NCBI GenBank assembly: GCA_030693335.1
Contig: JAUYAU010000011.1
Coordinates: 248,001 to 312,000 of the forward strand
DNA length: 64,000 bases
Direction: 5' to 3'
Source of the DNA: Sulfuricurvum sp.
GTDB lineage: Bacteria > Campylobacterota > Campylobacteria > Campylobacterales > Sulfurimonadaceae
The notes under the pieces were generated by a model that saw only the letters and a list, made by a program, of their open reading frames with translations, made no database searches and was not told where the DNA came from. Position numbers and translations under genes: made by a program. Shown here in pieces: positions 43,651 through 53,874 of this stretch. How positions within the stretch are numbered: position 1 is the stretch's first letter; every line of letters begins with the position of its first letter.

Positions 43651-44919
43651 ATGAAGACTGTTACGCTCACTGACAATCGCAACGGCAAAAGCTATGAACT
43701 TCCTATTTTAAGTCCGACTCTTGGACCCGATGTCATTGACGTACGTGCTTTGTATAAGGAAACGGGTATGTTTACGTATGACCCTGGGTTTACCTCTACT
43801 GCCAGCTGCAGTTCAAGTATCACTTACATTGACGGCGACAAGGGAGAACTACTCTATCGCGGATACGATATTTCTGACTTGGCAACCAAAAAAACATACA
43901 TCGATGTATGTCACTTGCTGCTTACGGGAAAGCTTCCGTGCGAAAGAGAGCGTGCGGCATTGGATATGGAGCTGCGAAAACGTTCGTTTATACATGAAGG
44001 ATTAAAAGGGCTTATAAACTCGTTTCCCGATCGTGCACACCCTATGGCGATGATGTCTTCAGCCGTTGCCGCACTTTCAACCTTTTATTTTGAACATCTT
44101 AATGTCAAAACGGCTGAAGAGGCACAGGTTATGGCCAGACGAATCATTGCAAAAATACCGACACTGGCCGCTTTTACCTACAGACGATCATTGGGAATCC
44201 CGTATATATATCCCGACATTGAGCGCTCATTTACGGAAAATTTTCTTTACATGATGCGCGCGTATCCGGGTGAAAACCTTGAAATACGGGATGTAGAGAT
44301 TCGTGCTTTAGATACGATCTTTACGCTTCATGCAGATCATGAACAAAATGCGTCTACCTCAACGGTACGAGCGGTGGCATCAACAGGCGCACACCCCTAT
44401 GCGGCAATGTCTGCGGGGATAGATGCGTTGTGGGGCAGGGCTCATGGAGGTGCGAATGAGTCAGTTATTGCTCAACTGGAATTCATAGGGCATGTGGACA
44501 ATGTAGATGCCTTTATTGAGCGGGCGAAAGACCCCAATGATGATTTCAAACTGATGGGATTTGGTCATCGTGTTTACAAAAACTTCGATCCTCGTTCAAA
44601 AATTTTGAAAAAACTATTAGATGAACTCAAAGATGAATTGGGGATTGACAGCAATCTTCTGACAATCGCCAAGCGGGTGGAAGAGATTGCGTTGACGGAT
44701 GAGTATTTTATTCAGCGCAAGCTCTACCCGAATATCGATTTTTATTCAGGGCTTATTTTGACTGCACTAAAAATTCCAAAATCAATGTTCACGATTATCT
44801 TTGTCATAGGACGAAGCGTTGGTTGGATCACTCAATGGATAGAGCTCAAAGATGATAGTGAGATGAAAATAGCACGTCCAAGACAGCGTTATACGGGTGA
44901 TACGAAGAAAACACTGTAA
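43651..44919 (+). CDS. gltA: Citrate synthase
   Basis: The 422-residue enzyme contains the catalytic residues of type II bacterial citrate synthase: His in LHADHEQNAST, His in GFGHRVYKN and Asp in NIDFYSGLIL. The AHGGANESV loop binds CoA/oxaloacetate. It condenses acetyl-CoA with oxaloacetate, and in some anaerobic autotrophs can run in reverse. Its presence next to an Mqo-like gene and in the same window as two ferredoxin-linked 2-oxoacid synthases suggests a TCA cycle usable in both directions. Ribosome site AGGAGATC. Confidence 0.95.
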   Translation: MKTVTLTDNRNGKSYELPILSPTLGPDVIDVRALYKETGMFTYDPGFTSTASCSSSITYIDGDKGELLYRGYDISDLATKKTYIDVCHLLLTGKLPCERERAALDMELRKRSFIHEGLKGLINSFPDRAHPMAMMSSAVAALSTFYFEHLNVKTAEEAQVMARRIIAKIPTLAAFTYRRSLGIPYIYPDIERSFTENFLYMMRAYPGENLEIRDVEIRALDTIFTLHADHEQNASTSTVRAVASTGAHPYAAMSAGIDALWGRAHGGANESVIAQLEFIGHVDNVDAFIERAKDPNDDFKLMGFGHRVYKNFDPRSKILKKLLDELKDELGIDSNLLTIAKRVEEIALTDEYFIQRKLYPNIDFYSGLILTALKIPKSMFTIIFVIGRSVGWITQWIELKDDSEMKIARPRQRYTGDTKKTL

Positions 44920-44997
44920 GATTTAGACTAATATAGACGTTTCATCGCGCGTGAATTGGATATAATAACCTATACACAAAATATTGGGGAGAGTTCT

Positions 44998-45429
44998 ATG
45001 GAATGCGAATTTCCGACGATTAATGCAAACAATGAAGCGATAAAATCAATTTTGTCAGAAGTCAAAACCATTGCTGTCCTTGGTTTATCTCCTAATGTTA
45101 GTAAAGACAGCTACCGCGTTGCACAATATTTACAAGCGTCTGGATATAAAATAATCCCTGTTTATCCAAAAGAGGATTTTATTTTAGGGGAAAAAGTTTA
45201 CCGTTCACTTGAAGAAATTCCATTTTCGGTGGATATGGTTGATATCTTTCGTAAACCTGATGCGCTTGATGCAATTGTGGATGTGTGCATTACACGAGGA
45301 GATGTAAAAGTATTTTGGTCTCAAATTGGAATTGTCAATAATAAAGCTGCGCAAAAGGCAGAAAATGCAGGTATGAAAGTGGTTCAAAGTCATTGCAGTA
45401 TGGTGGAACACCGCCGTATATATGGATAA
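44998..45429 (+). CDS. CoA-binding protein (YccU/COG1832)
   Basis: 143 residues from the ATG at 44998 behind GGGGAGAG; an upstream TTG reading lacks a ribosome site. The Rossmann-like CoA-binding fold shows TIAVLGLSPNVSKDSYRVAQYL, YKIIPVYP and VWFWSQIGI-type VFWSQIG. Family members bind CoA; their physiological role is unclear. A TATAAT lies at 44961. Threonine deaminase follows after 9 bp. Confidence 0.8.
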   Translation: MECEFPTINANNEAIKSILSEVKTIAVLGLSPNVSKDSYRVAQYLQASGYKIIPVYPKEDFILGEKVYRSLEEIPFSVDMVDIFRKPDALDAIVDVCITRGDVKVFWSQIGIVNNKAAQKAENAGMKVVQSHCSMVEHRRIYG

Positions 45430-45438
45430 AGGGAAGCG

Positions 45439-46650
45439 TTGATTGATTTAGAAACGATATATCAAGCCAGAGAGCGGATTAAAGGAATTGTTGTTGAGAC
45501 ACCTTTTTCTTTTGCCCCGCGTTTAAGTGAAGAAACAGGGTATGAAATCTATCTTAAAAAAGAAAACCTTCAAGTAACAGGTGCCTTTAAAATACGCGGT
45601 GCGTACAATAAGATTGCGACACTTGACCCCCAACAAAGAGCGATGGGCGTTATCACGGCAAGTGCCGGCAATCATGCGCAAGGCGTTGCGATGGCGGCTA
45701 AAATGTTTCGAATTAATGCCCTTATTGTCATGCCTGAATCGACCCCTCTGACCAAAATCAACGGGGTTCGCTATTACGGTGCCCAAGTTATTTTACACGG
45801 AAGTAATTATGACGAAGCGTATGCCTATGCATCAGATTATGGTAAAGAACATGGAATGGTTTTTGTTCATCCTTTCGCAGACGATGCAGTAATCGCAGGG
45901 CAGGGAACCATTGCGTTAGAGATGCTGGAATCGATGATTGATTTGGATGCCATCGTCATTCCCGTAGGAGGCGGAGGTCTCATATCAGGTATGGCATCGG
46001 CGATCAAGCAGCTGTCACCTTCTATTGAAGTCATTGGGATCAGCGCACTTGGCGCACCTGCAATGAAAGAGTCTTTTGAAGCGAAATGTGCGATTGACAG
46101 CACTACGGTACGCACTATCGCAGATGGGATTGCTGTACGTGACACATCACCTCTCACTCTTACGCATATATTGGAAACCGTAGATTCGATGGTGAGTGTG
46201 GATGATGAAGAGATTGCTAATGCTATTTTGTTTTTACTTGAACGTCAAAAACTGGTCGTTGAAGGGGCAGGTGCAGTAGGAGTTGCGGCGTTATTGCACA
46301 ATAAGCTTCCTCATTTAAAAGGTAAAAAAATCGGTGTTGTTCTCAGCGGAGGCAACATGGACGTTACATTGTTATCCATTATTATTGAAAAAGGTCTTAT
46401 TAAATCCGGAAGAAAAATGAAGCTTACGGTAACACTTATCGACAAGCCGGGTGCCCTGATGCAATTGACCCATATGCTGCAAGAACTCAACGCCAACATT
46501 GTCCATATCGAATACGACCGTACGTCTACATCGTTAGCATACGGTGATGCGAATGTAACGATTCATTTGGAAACAAAAGGTGAAGAGCATCAGCAAGAAA
46601 TACGTGCACTTCTTCATAAACATCGTTATTTAAACAGTGAAGAACGTTAA
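45439..46650 (+). CDS. ilvA: Threonine ammonia-lyase with ACT domain
   Basis: The 403-residue PLP enzyme starts at a TTG behind AAAGGGAAG. The PLP lysine is in TGAFKIRGAYNK; ASAGNHAQGVA and VGGGGLISG bind substrate and phosphate. A C-terminal ACT domain (about 325-400, LTVTLIDKPGALMQL) may mediate feedback control. It turns threonine into 2-oxobutanoate for isoleucine synthesis. ilvBH lie 5 kb downstream. Confidence 0.88.
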   Translation: MIDLETIYQARERIKGIVVETPFSFAPRLSEETGYEIYLKKENLQVTGAFKIRGAYNKIATLDPQQRAMGVITASAGNHAQGVAMAAKMFRINALIVMPESTPLTKINGVRYYGAQVILHGSNYDEAYAYASDYGKEHGMVFVHPFADDAVIAGQGTIALEMLESMIDLDAIVIPVGGGGLISGMASAIKQLSPSIEVIGISALGAPAMKESFEAKCAIDSTTVRTIADGIAVRDTSPLTLTHILETVDSMVSVDDEEIANAILFLLERQKLVVEGAGAVGVAALLHNKLPHLKGKKIGVVLSGGNMDVTLLSIIIEKGLIKSGRKMKLTVTLIDKPGALMQLTHMLQELNANIVHIEYDRTSTSLAYGDANVTIHLETKGEEHQQEIRALLHKHRYLNSEER

Positions 46651-46659
46651 GAGCTTAGG

Positions 46660-48792
46660 ATGGATGCATTAAAATTACTTAATATTAAGTCATCTGTCAT
46701 CCGATTAAGAACGCTTGAGAACGGGCAGTTGGCTGTTGTGGATGAATATACCGCCATGCGGGTTATTGATACAAAATATTTTCGTATATTGGACGGATTT
46801 AAAAGCAATGTTGTTCATGTTAATTTCCTAGAACGCCAAGCGGCTGTATCTGCAGATGGATTTTACTGTATATCCATTGTCCCCGGCAGTGATAAAGCGG
46901 CAGTTTTTGATGTAAACCACAAAAAATTGCTCTACCGTGTCGGTCATCATAAAGGAGAAATTGAGTCGGTTGGCATTGATGCGCAAGGGCGTTATTGTGT
47001 TACGGGCGGACAAGACGGAAAAGTATTTGTTTGGGCGCTCCAAACAGGTCTTTTGGCATTTGCCATGCCTCATCATTCTGATTTTGTCACCTCCATTGCC
47101 TTTAGTCAAAATGGCCAATGGATTGCAACCGGCAGCTATGACCGTGCGATTAATGTCATGAATCTTTCGACGATGAAACAGCATGTAAAACTTTCAGGGC
47201 ATAGCAGTGTTGTTGTTAGCATGCTTTTCATCTCAGGTTTACGATTACTCAGTGCGGAACGAGACGGTGCGCTTGTTATTTGGGACCTTCATCATGGAAG
47301 AATTTTTAAACGTTTGCCAAAATTAGGGGATGAAATCACCTCTATGTGTCTGAGCTTGGATAAACGCTTTGCTTTTGTTGCTACACGCCTTGGGTATGTG
47401 GCATTGTATGATTTGCACAGTTTTGAATTGGTTCGGAAACGTTATCTGAAAATCCAAGAGACGATTACTTCCATTGCTTTTATAGGCGAAAACTTTTCTT
47501 TAGCCATTGGAACCAAAGAGGGAAATGTCCACTTTTATTCTCTTTTTGGAAATGAGGCGGAGTATCAAGAGCTGATTCATAAAAAAAGTTTTCGAGTTTT
47601 TTATGCTTTGCTCGATGACAATCCAATGCTTATTTATTCTAAAGTCTATGAAGAGGCCGAGAACTATTGGGTACGGTATGTTAAAACGGCTAAACGTTAT
47701 TTGGAAGAAGGAGAAAAACTTAAAGCCAAAGAGCTTTTAGAACCTTTTATCGGTATTGCATCAAAAGCATCCTTTATTCAGCAGCTTTTTCATGATTATG
47801 AACATTATGATCTTTTTCTGACGTATACGCAAGAAAAGCGCTATTCATTAGCGTATGCTCTGGCTAAACAATACCCTTCATTTATAGATTCAGATGCCTA
47901 CAAAAAAATGGAATTATCATGGAAGAAACATTTTCTAAAAGCACAAGAAATTATTATGACACAAAATGGAGAAGAATTAGCACGTCAAATTTTAGCTCCT
48001 TTTCGTGGAATTACGGAAAAAGCTCCTTTAATACAGGCTATGTGTACTGAACGTCGTATCTATGAATATTTTAAAAAGGTTATTGCGACACGTAATTTTG
48101 TAAAATTTATTGAGCTTACCAAAATGTATACTTTTCTCAAAGAATTTTCTGAATACGATGAGGTTATGCTGTATATAGATCAACTTTATATAAAAACGCA
48201 AAAAGAGTTTAAAAATGGCGATTATGTGAATGCTAAAAAGGGATGCGAAATATTGATTTTATTTCCTGAATACAATCAAGAGACGCGTGAGATGCTTGAA
48301 ATCATAAAAATTAAAAACTTGTTTTATGAAGCACTTCTAGCAAACAATTTGATCAGTGCTTTTTCGTATCTTAGCTCCTATCCTCTTTTGTATGATATAC
48401 CTGAGGCTAAAAAATTAGAATCCCAATGGAATAAAGTTGTAGACAAAGCCCTCTCTTGTGCTGTAAAAGGGGATGCCATTGAACTGCGCAATGTATTTGT
48501 AAATTACCTCTCTATAAATGCAAAATTTGCAGCCATTGGAAGTGTCTTTGCACAGTGCTATGCTGTTCAACTGGAACAAAAGATGGAATTGAATGTCCCT
48601 TCTGTTGATTTGGAAAATGGAATACGAAATTACATTTTCATGTTTGGAATTGATGAGACAATACTTGAGTTTTTTGATCTTTTCAAAGCAAAATATGCAA
48701 CAAAAACAGATCTTAAAATGCTAAAACAGGGATCTTTAAATACTTGGACACCGGCCATGATACTCAGCGATATAACGGCTAAAAAATCATGA
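46660..48792 (+). CDS. WD40-repeat protein with a long helical C-terminal part
   Basis: In this 710-residue protein, residues about 20-320 form a WD40 propeller (VGIDAQGRYCVTGGQDGKVFVW, SIAFSQNGQWIATGSYDRAINVM, LISAERDGALVIWDLHHGRI). The rest (about 340-710) is helical with TPR-like stretches. No signal peptide, so probably cytoplasmic. It overlaps ppx by 4 nt (ATGA), so the two may act together; a scaffold role is inferred. Confidence 0.75.
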   Translation: MDALKLLNIKSSVIRLRTLENGQLAVVDEYTAMRVIDTKYFRILDGFKSNVVHVNFLERQAAVSADGFYCISIVPGSDKAAVFDVNHKKLLYRVGHHKGEIESVGIDAQGRYCVTGGQDGKVFVWALQTGLLAFAMPHHSDFVTSIAFSQNGQWIATGSYDRAINVMNLSTMKQHVKLSGHSSVVVSMLFISGLRLLSAERDGALVIWDLHHGRIFKRLPKLGDEITSMCLSLDKRFAFVATRLGYVALYDLHSFELVRKRYLKIQETITSIAFIGENFSLAIGTKEGNVHFYSLFGNEAEYQELIHKKSFRVFYALLDDNPMLIYSKVYEEAENYWVRYVKTAKRYLEEGEKLKAKELLEPFIGIASKASFIQQLFHDYEHYDLFLTYTQEKRYSLAYALAKQYPSFIDSDAYKKMELSWKKHFLKAQEIIMTQNGEELARQILAPFRGITEKAPLIQAMCTERRIYEYFKKVIATRNFVKFIELTKMYTFLKEFSEYDEVMLYIDQLYIKTQKEFKNGDYVNAKKGCEILILFPEYNQETREMLEIIKIKNLFYEALLANNLISAFSYLSSYPLLYDIPEAKKLESQWNKVVDKALSCAVKGDAIELRNVFVNYLSINAKFAAIGSVFAQCYAVQLEQKMELNVPSVDLENGIRNYIFMFGIDETILEFFDLFKAKYATKTDLKMLKQGSLNTWTPAMILSDITAKKS

Positions 48793-49691
48793 TCGCCATT
48801 GATTTAGGCTCCAATACGATCCGTTTTATTGAATACGATGGTGTGACATGGGGAAAAAGTTATGAAAAAGTAGTTCGTGCCGCTGAGGGGTTGCATGCTA
48901 CAAATAGGATTGGTGAAAATGCCTTAGAGCGGATTTTAGGGGCAATTGATGAAGCAAAACAATCTCTTGACTTTTCCAATCATGAGGTAGTTGCCGTGAC
49001 GACTGCAGCCTTGCGTATGGCACGTAATGGGGCAGAGGTTATTTCTAAGATACATCACTCTACGGGTATTTTATTTACGATTATTGACGGTGCACGAGAG
49101 GCACAATTGACCCTTCTTGCAGTTCAAAATCGCTTGAGAAAACTTCATCTTGATTCCGATAGCTTTGTATTGTCAGATATTGGGGGTGGCTCGACTGAAC
49201 TTATCTATTGTGATTATGAGAAAGTAACCAGTGAAAGTTTTTCTATAGGTATCGTTACTATGAGTGAAAAAGCCAGTGACAGTGTGCAGTTACGATTATT
49301 GCTAGCTGATTTTGAAAGCAAAGTACGTTTTTTTTGCAGTTCATTGGGAGAGCGAGCCCTTAGTGCACGACTTATTCTCACATCGGGTACTCCGACAACG
49401 ATTGCGGCATATCGAATGGGCATGAATTATTCAAACTATGATCCCCATAAAATCAACGGTTCGATACTCACATTGAGTGATTGTAGGCAAACGTACACAG
49501 AATTAATGGGTATGGATGAATTCATGCGTACCCGTTATGTAGGGGTAGGGCGTGAGCAAGTGATTTCGACGGGTATTTTGATGGTTGAGTCTCTTTTTAA
49601 TGGAGCCAACGTTCAAGAAGCGATTATCATCGATGATGGGCTTAGGGAAGGGGTTGCTCTGGATTATTGGGAATCATACACTAAAATATAG
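48789..49691 (+). CDS. ppx: Ppx/GppA phosphatase (exopolyphosphatase/pppGpp hydrolase)
   Basis: The 300-residue protein fits the ASKHA fold of Ppx/Gpp[17 protein letters not shown] at the start, [23 protein letters not shown] and [12 protein letters not shown]. It hydrolyses polyphosphate or pppGpp. It lacks the HD domain found in longer family members. Translationally coupled to the WD40 gene. Confidence 0.85.
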   Translation: MIAIDLGSNTIRFIEYDGVTWGKSYEKVVRAAEGLHATNRIGENALERILGAIDEAKQSLDFSNHEVVAVTTAALRMARNGAEVISKIHHSTGILFTIIDGAREAQLTLLAVQNRLRKLHLDSDSFVLSDIGGGSTELIYCDYEKVTSESFSIGIVTMSEKASDSVQLRLLLADFESKVRFFCSSLGERALSARLILTSGTPTTIAAYRMGMNYSNYDPHKINGSILTLSDCRQTYTELMGMDEFMRTRYVGVGREQVISTGILMVESLFNGANVQEAIIIDDGLREGVALDYWESYTKI

Positions 49692-49714
49692 TAACTCTTA
49701 AGTCGCTCTTGGTG

Positions 49715-49720
49715 TATAAT
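49715..49720 (+). promoter_or_regulatory. Candidate -10 box for the CZB chemoreceptor
   Basis: TATAAT 31 bp before the chosen ATG at 49751. Consensus and position only. Confidence 0.4.
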
Positions 49721-49750
49721 CACCCCATTATTTTGCAGTCAAGGCCCCCT

Positions 49751-51184
49751 ATGAATTCTTTATCTTCATTATCAAAAATTCAATATGCCAATATCATTTC
49801 GCTGTGTGTTTTTACTATCGGATTAGGTGCGGAAATTTATCATTACGGTTTTGACATTATGAGGCTTATTAACCTCGCAAACTTTGCATTAGCTTGGTAT
49901 ATGTTTATCAATATTCGTAATGTACAGAACACAATTCATAAAGTGACTACCGTTTTAACAGATGCAGACTCCGGTTCTTTTTCTCATCGTCTCGATTACA
50001 AAGAGGGTGGTGAACTGGAAAAAATGCGTCTTAGCTTTAATAATTTCGCCACTCAGCTTTCACGCTATATGGAAGAAATCTCATCATCGATCAGAGAAGC
50101 AAGTCAAAAAAGCTCCTATCGCCAAATAGATTCCTCCCAATTTAAGGGTGATTTCAAAACAAATATTGAGACAACCAATCGTGCTATTGCAAACATGCAA
50201 AACGATACAAAGAGCATTGAGGCCACAGAAATAAACGATGCGATCGGTAATATCGGAAAAGGTGTTATTGGAGAATTAGAACTTTTGCATGACGATCTCA
50301 ATCGCTCCATTCATTACATCGATAAAATTGTGGATATTAGTAAATTGACAGAATCCAATGCGCATGACAGTATCGATGTTATTGGGGAAATTACCCAAAG
50401 GCTGCATGCCCTAATTATGAGTGCAGATACCTCAAGCCAAAGCATCACAGTTCTCAATGAAAAGACACGAGAGATTAATTCGATTGTCGATTTGATCAAA
50501 GAGATTGCAGAACAGACAAATCTGTTGGCACTGAATGCTGCGATTGAAGCAGCGAGGGCAGGTGAACACGGCCGTGGTTTCGCCGTTGTTGCGGACGAAG
50601 TCCGTAAATTGGCAGAACGTACCCAAAAAGCGACGAGCGAAATTGCTATCTCCATTCAGACACTCCAGCAAGATGCCTCTGATTTACAAGAGAGTTCAGA
50701 ATCTACTAACGAGATCGCGCAAAAATCACTCAGTACGATCGAGAAATTCACTAAGACCTTTGATGACTTCAGCTATGGTGCAAAACAAGCCTCAGCTTAT
50801 GCAAGTTCGATTGAAAATATGGTCTATGTCTTATTGGCTAAAATTGATCACACGATTTATAAATCAAATGCCTATACATCGATTATTCGACGGCAAAAAC
50901 GATTAGAGAATATGAACCATACGCAGTGTCATTTAGGAAAATGGTATCTTGGAACGGCAAAAAATAAGTTTTCTAAAACCAATGGATATTCAAAAGTAGA
51001 TGCTCCTCATTCCGAGATACATCGTCTGACAAATCTTAATCTTTCTTACATCCATCCCACAGACAGAGTCATAGAAAATCATAAAGAGATCATTGAAAAC
51101 TTCATCAAGATAGAAGAAAACAGCCTCAAAATGTACGATTCTTTAGAGGAAATGGTGAAAGAATCTGAACAGCCTCTTAACTAA
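49751..51184 (+). CDS. Methyl-accepting chemotaxis protein with C-terminal CZB domain
   Basis: 477 residues from the ATG at 49751. Two N-terminal membrane helices (about 10-50) have almost no periplasmic loop. A HAMP-like linker, the MCP signalling domain with the conserved tip ([20 protein letters not shown]) and a C-terminal chemoreceptor zinc-binding domain follow; the CZB contains [16 protein letters not shown] and two later His. CZB receptors sense cytoplasmic zinc or oxidants such as HOCl. The stop codon lies within a hairpin shared with the convergent cytochrome gene. Confidence 0.88.
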   Translation: MNSLSSLSKIQYANIISLCVFTIGLGAEIYHYGFDIMRLINLANFALAWYMFINIRNVQNTIHKVTTVLTDADSGSFSHRLDYKEGGELEKMRLSFNNFATQLSRYMEEISSSIREASQKSSYRQIDSSQFKGDFKTNIETTNRAIANMQNDTKSIEATEINDAIGNIGKGVIGELELLHDDLNRSIHYIDKIVDISKLTESNAHDSIDVIGEITQRLHALIMSADTSSQSITVLNEKTREINSIVDLIKEIAEQTNLLALNAAIEAARAGEHGRGFAVVADEVRKLAERTQKATSEIAISIQTLQQDASDLQESSESTNEIAQKSLSTIEKFTKTFDDFSYGAKQASAYASSIENMVYVLLAKIDHTIYKSNAYTSIIRRQKRLENMNHTQCHLGKWYLGTAKNKFSKTNGYSKVDAPHSEIHRLTNLNLSYIHPTDRVIENHKEIIENFIKIEENSLKMYDSLEEMVKESEQPLN

Positions 51185-51201
51185 TCTCTCACGAGAGATT
51201 A
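51182..51201. terminator. Shared terminator hairpin spanning both convergent stop codons
   Basis: TAATCTCT-CACG-AGAGATTA is a perfect 8-bp stem with a tetraloop. Its first three bases are the MCP stop (TAA) and its last three, on the other strand, are the cytochrome stop (TAA). An A/T run follows in each direction. Confidence 0.75.
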
Positions 51202-51603
51202 AAAAGTTTTGCCTTCATAGTGATCATAGATCCATTCGGAAACCGCTTGTTTTTGTGCTTCATTTAGTTTGCCTTTTAAAGAGGGCATGATTCCGAATTT
51301 TTCTATTGCCATGGGTTCACACATGCTGTATTGGATGCTTGGATTATCGATATAGTCCTTTATAAAGGCAATCACTACGCGTCGTTTAACATCGGTATCT
51401 TCATCCACAATCTGTATATTATTTTTTAGTTTATTGGCCACTTCAACCATTGGCGGTGCTTTAAGCGAATGAAATGATTTTAAGGCTTCTGTTTTAGTCA
51501 TCATTTCTGCGTGACATTTCATGCAGTTATTTTTATATACTTTATATCCATCGGCTCCCAGAAGCGAGACTGCGGTTAAAGCGGTGAATATTATTGATCT
51601 CAT
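51199..51603 (-). CDS. Monohaem c-type cytochrome
   Basis: 134 residues with a short signal peptide and a haem-binding CMKCH (28-32) near the mature N-terminus. A conserved Met in IMPSLKG may be the distal ligand. Periplasmic electron carrier by family; partners unknown. Ribosome site AAAGGAAAC before the ATG at 51603. Additional Cys in YSMCEP may be structural. Confidence 0.83.
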   Translation of the reverse strand: MRSIIFTALTAVSLLGADGYKVYKNNCMKCHAEMMTKTEALKSFHSLKAPPMVEVANKLKNNIQIVDEDTDVKRRVVIAFIKDYIDNPSIQYSMCEPMAIEKFGIMPSLKGKLNEAQKQAVSEWIYDHYEGKTF

Positions 51604-51654
51604 AAAGTTTCCTTTGACATATTATCCTTAACGTATTTTATAGCTTCTTTACTT

Positions 51655-51660
51655 TATAAT
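51655..51660 (+). promoter_or_regulatory. Candidate -10 box for ilvBH-lpxD
   Basis: TATAAT 49 bp before the ilvB ATG, in T-rich DNA between divergent genes. No attenuator-like leader peptide was recognised. Confidence 0.4.
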
Positions 51661-51708
51661 GGGCAAATTTTTAAAAAACTATTACATTATATTTTTAAAG
51701 GAGACGGC

Positions 51709-53403
51709 ATGCAAATCAGCGGTGCACAGATGGTTATTGAAGCGCTTATCGCCGAAGAAGTCGAAGTTATCTTCGGTTATCCGGGTGGCGCAATCATGAA
51801 CGTCTATGATGAAATTTACAAACAAAATGGGTTTCAACACATTTTAGCACGTCATGAACAAGCGGCTGTCCACGCAGCGGAGGGCTATGCCAAAGCATCA
51901 GGAAAAGTAGGCGTCGCCATGATCACGTCAGGTCCTGGGTTTACCAATGCAATTACAGGGATTGCCGATGCCTATATGGATTCAGTTCCTTTGGTCGTTA
52001 TCAGCGGACAGGTCCCAATGTCTCTTATCGGTACGGATGCGTTTCAAGAAATAGATGCAGTTGGAATAAGCCGACCATGTACAAAACACAACTATCTTGT
52101 TACCGATGCATCGGATCTTGCACGTATTTTAAAGGAAGCTTTTTATTTAGCACAATCAGGACGTCCCGGTCCCGTTCACGTAGATATTCCAAAAGACGTT
52201 ACGGCACAGATTGCCAATTTTGATTACTCCAAAGACGTAGAGTTGGAGACTTACAAACCGACTGTCAAGGGTAATGTCCGACAGATTAAAAAAGCGATCG
52301 AAGCGATTGCTGCCGCAAAACGCCCTTTACTCTATCTCGGTGGCGGTATTATAAATGCCAATGCGGCTGATTTGGTCCGAGAATTTTCCAAAATGACTCA
52401 GATACCTGCGGTAGAGACATTTATGGCTCGCGGAACCTTGCATCATGCCGACCCGCTTTTGATCTCTATGTTAGGTATGCACGGTTCGTATGCAGCCAAT
52501 ATGGCGATGTCTGAGACCGATTTGGTCATCGGTTTGGGTGCGCGATTTGATGACCGTGTAACAGGGAAGCTTTCCGAATTTGCAAAACATGCTCAAATCA
52601 TTCATGTTGATATTGACCCAGCAAGTATTTCCAAACTCGTTAATGCTCATTTCCCCATTGTCGGTGATGTTAAAAATGTGTTAGAGACGATGATACCCTT
52701 AGCAAAAGAGCAAGTAGATCCGACACGTTATGATGGATGGCACAAAACCATTGCCAATTTTAATAAATTGCATCCGCTTGGTTATACAGAAGAGGGTGAT
52801 CGTATTAAACCTCAATGGGTTGTTGAACGTATCGGACAACTGTTGGGAGACGATGCCAATATTTCCACAGACGTTGGACAGCACCAGATGTGGACAGCGC
52901 AGTTTTATCCGTTCAGCCGTCCTCGTCAATGGATCAGTTCAGGGGGGTTAGGAACGATGGGCTTTGGTTTCCCTGCAGCATTGGGTGTTAAACGTGCTGA
53001 TCCTAAGCGCGTGAGTATCAATATTACGGGTGACGGCTCGATTTTGATGAATATCCAAGAGCTCATGACGGCTGTAGAATATGATCTTCCGGTCATTAAC
53101 GTCATTTTGAATAATAATTTTTTAGGAATGGTGCGTCAATGGCAAACCATGTTTTATGACAAAAGACATTCTTCAACAGATCTCTCTATACAGCCTGATT
53201 TTGTTAAATTGGCCGAGAGTTTTGGCGGTATCGGTTACCGTGTAAGTACCAAAGAAGAGTTTGATGCGGCACTCAAAGATGCGGTTGAAAAAAATGTGGT
53301 TGCGATCATCGATGTAGCGGTTAACCGATTTGAAAATGTTTTGCCGATGGTTCCGGCGGGCGGGTCGCTCTTTAACATGATGTTAGAATACAAGGAGAAA
53401 TAA
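51709..53403 (+). CDS. ilvB: Acetolactate synthase, large subunit
   Basis: The 564-residue TPP enzyme has EVIFGYPGGAIMNVYDE with the cofactor-activating Glu near residue 50, FQEIDAVGISRPCTKHN, and the TPP motif GDGSILMNIQELMTAV with NNNFLGMVRQWQ. It forms acetolactate or acetohydroxybutyrate in branched-chain amino acid synthesis. Ribosome site AAAGGAGA. The stop overlaps ilvH (TAATG). Confidence 0.95.
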   Translation: MQISGAQMVIEALIAEEVEVIFGYPGGAIMNVYDEIYKQNGFQHILARHEQAAVHAAEGYAKASGKVGVAMITSGPGFTNAITGIADAYMDSVPLVVISGQVPMSLIGTDAFQEIDAVGISRPCTKHNYLVTDASDLARILKEAFYLAQSGRPGPVHVDIPKDVTAQIANFDYSKDVELETYKPTVKGNVRQIKKAIEAIAAAKRPLLYLGGGIINANAADLVREFSKMTQIPAVETFMARGTLHHADPLLISMLGMHGSYAANMAMSETDLVIGLGARFDDRVTGKLSEFAKHAQIIHVDIDPASISKLVNAHFPIVGDVKNVLETMIPLAKEQVDPTRYDGWHKTIANFNKLHPLGYTEEGDRIKPQWVVERIGQLLGDDANISTDVGQHQMWTAQFYPFSRPRQWISSGGLGTMGFGFPAALGVKRADPKRVSINITGDGSILMNIQELMTAVEYDLPVINVILNNNFLGMVRQWQTMFYDKRHSSTDLSIQPDFVKLAESFGGIGYRVSTKEEFDAALKDAVEKNVVAIIDVAVNRFENVLPMVPAGGSLFNMMLEYKEK

Positions 53404-53873
53404 TGGAAGAAGCTCGACGCGTTATTTCTGTTATCGTTTTAAATGAGGCAAGCGTATTGTCACGCATTTCGGGGTTGTTTTCAGGACGCGGGTACAATAT
53501 TGATTCACTGACTGTTGCTCCTATACCGGATTCAAAGTACTCTAGAATCACCATTGTTACCGCTGGATCTGTACGGGTTATTGAGCAAATTACCAAACAG
53601 CTGCACAAGCTGATACCGGTATTAAAAGTGTATGAACATGCTGATTTGGTCGAAAAAGAGATGGCTATGGTCAAGATTCCTTTGAGCGAATCCATCAGCG
53701 ATATCGAAGCTCTGGCTCATGCATACAATGGACGTATTGTTAATGTCAGCAGTGATACCCTTATTGTCATGGTTGCAGATGAACCGTATCGTATAGCTCA
53801 TTTTCTAGAGGCTATTAAACGTTTTCATCCAAAAGAGATCGTGCGCAGCGGTTCTGTAGCATTGGAACGTTAA
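53403..53873 (+). CDS. ilvH: Acetolactate synthase, regulatory small subunit
   Basis: The 156-residue protein has an N-terminal ACT domain ([33 protein letters not shown]) and a C-terminal ALS_ss_C domain. It activates IlvB and gives valine feedback. Overlaps ilvB by 1 nt and is 1 bp from lpxD. Confidence 0.93.
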   Translation: MEEARRVISVIVLNEASVLSRISGLFSGRGYNIDSLTVAPIPDSKYSRITIVTAGSVRVIEQITKQLHKLIPVLKVYEHADLVEKEMAMVKIPLSESISDIEALAHAYNGRIVNVSSDTLIVMVADEPYRIAHFLEAIKRFHPKEIVRSGSVALER

Positions 53874-53874
53874 T

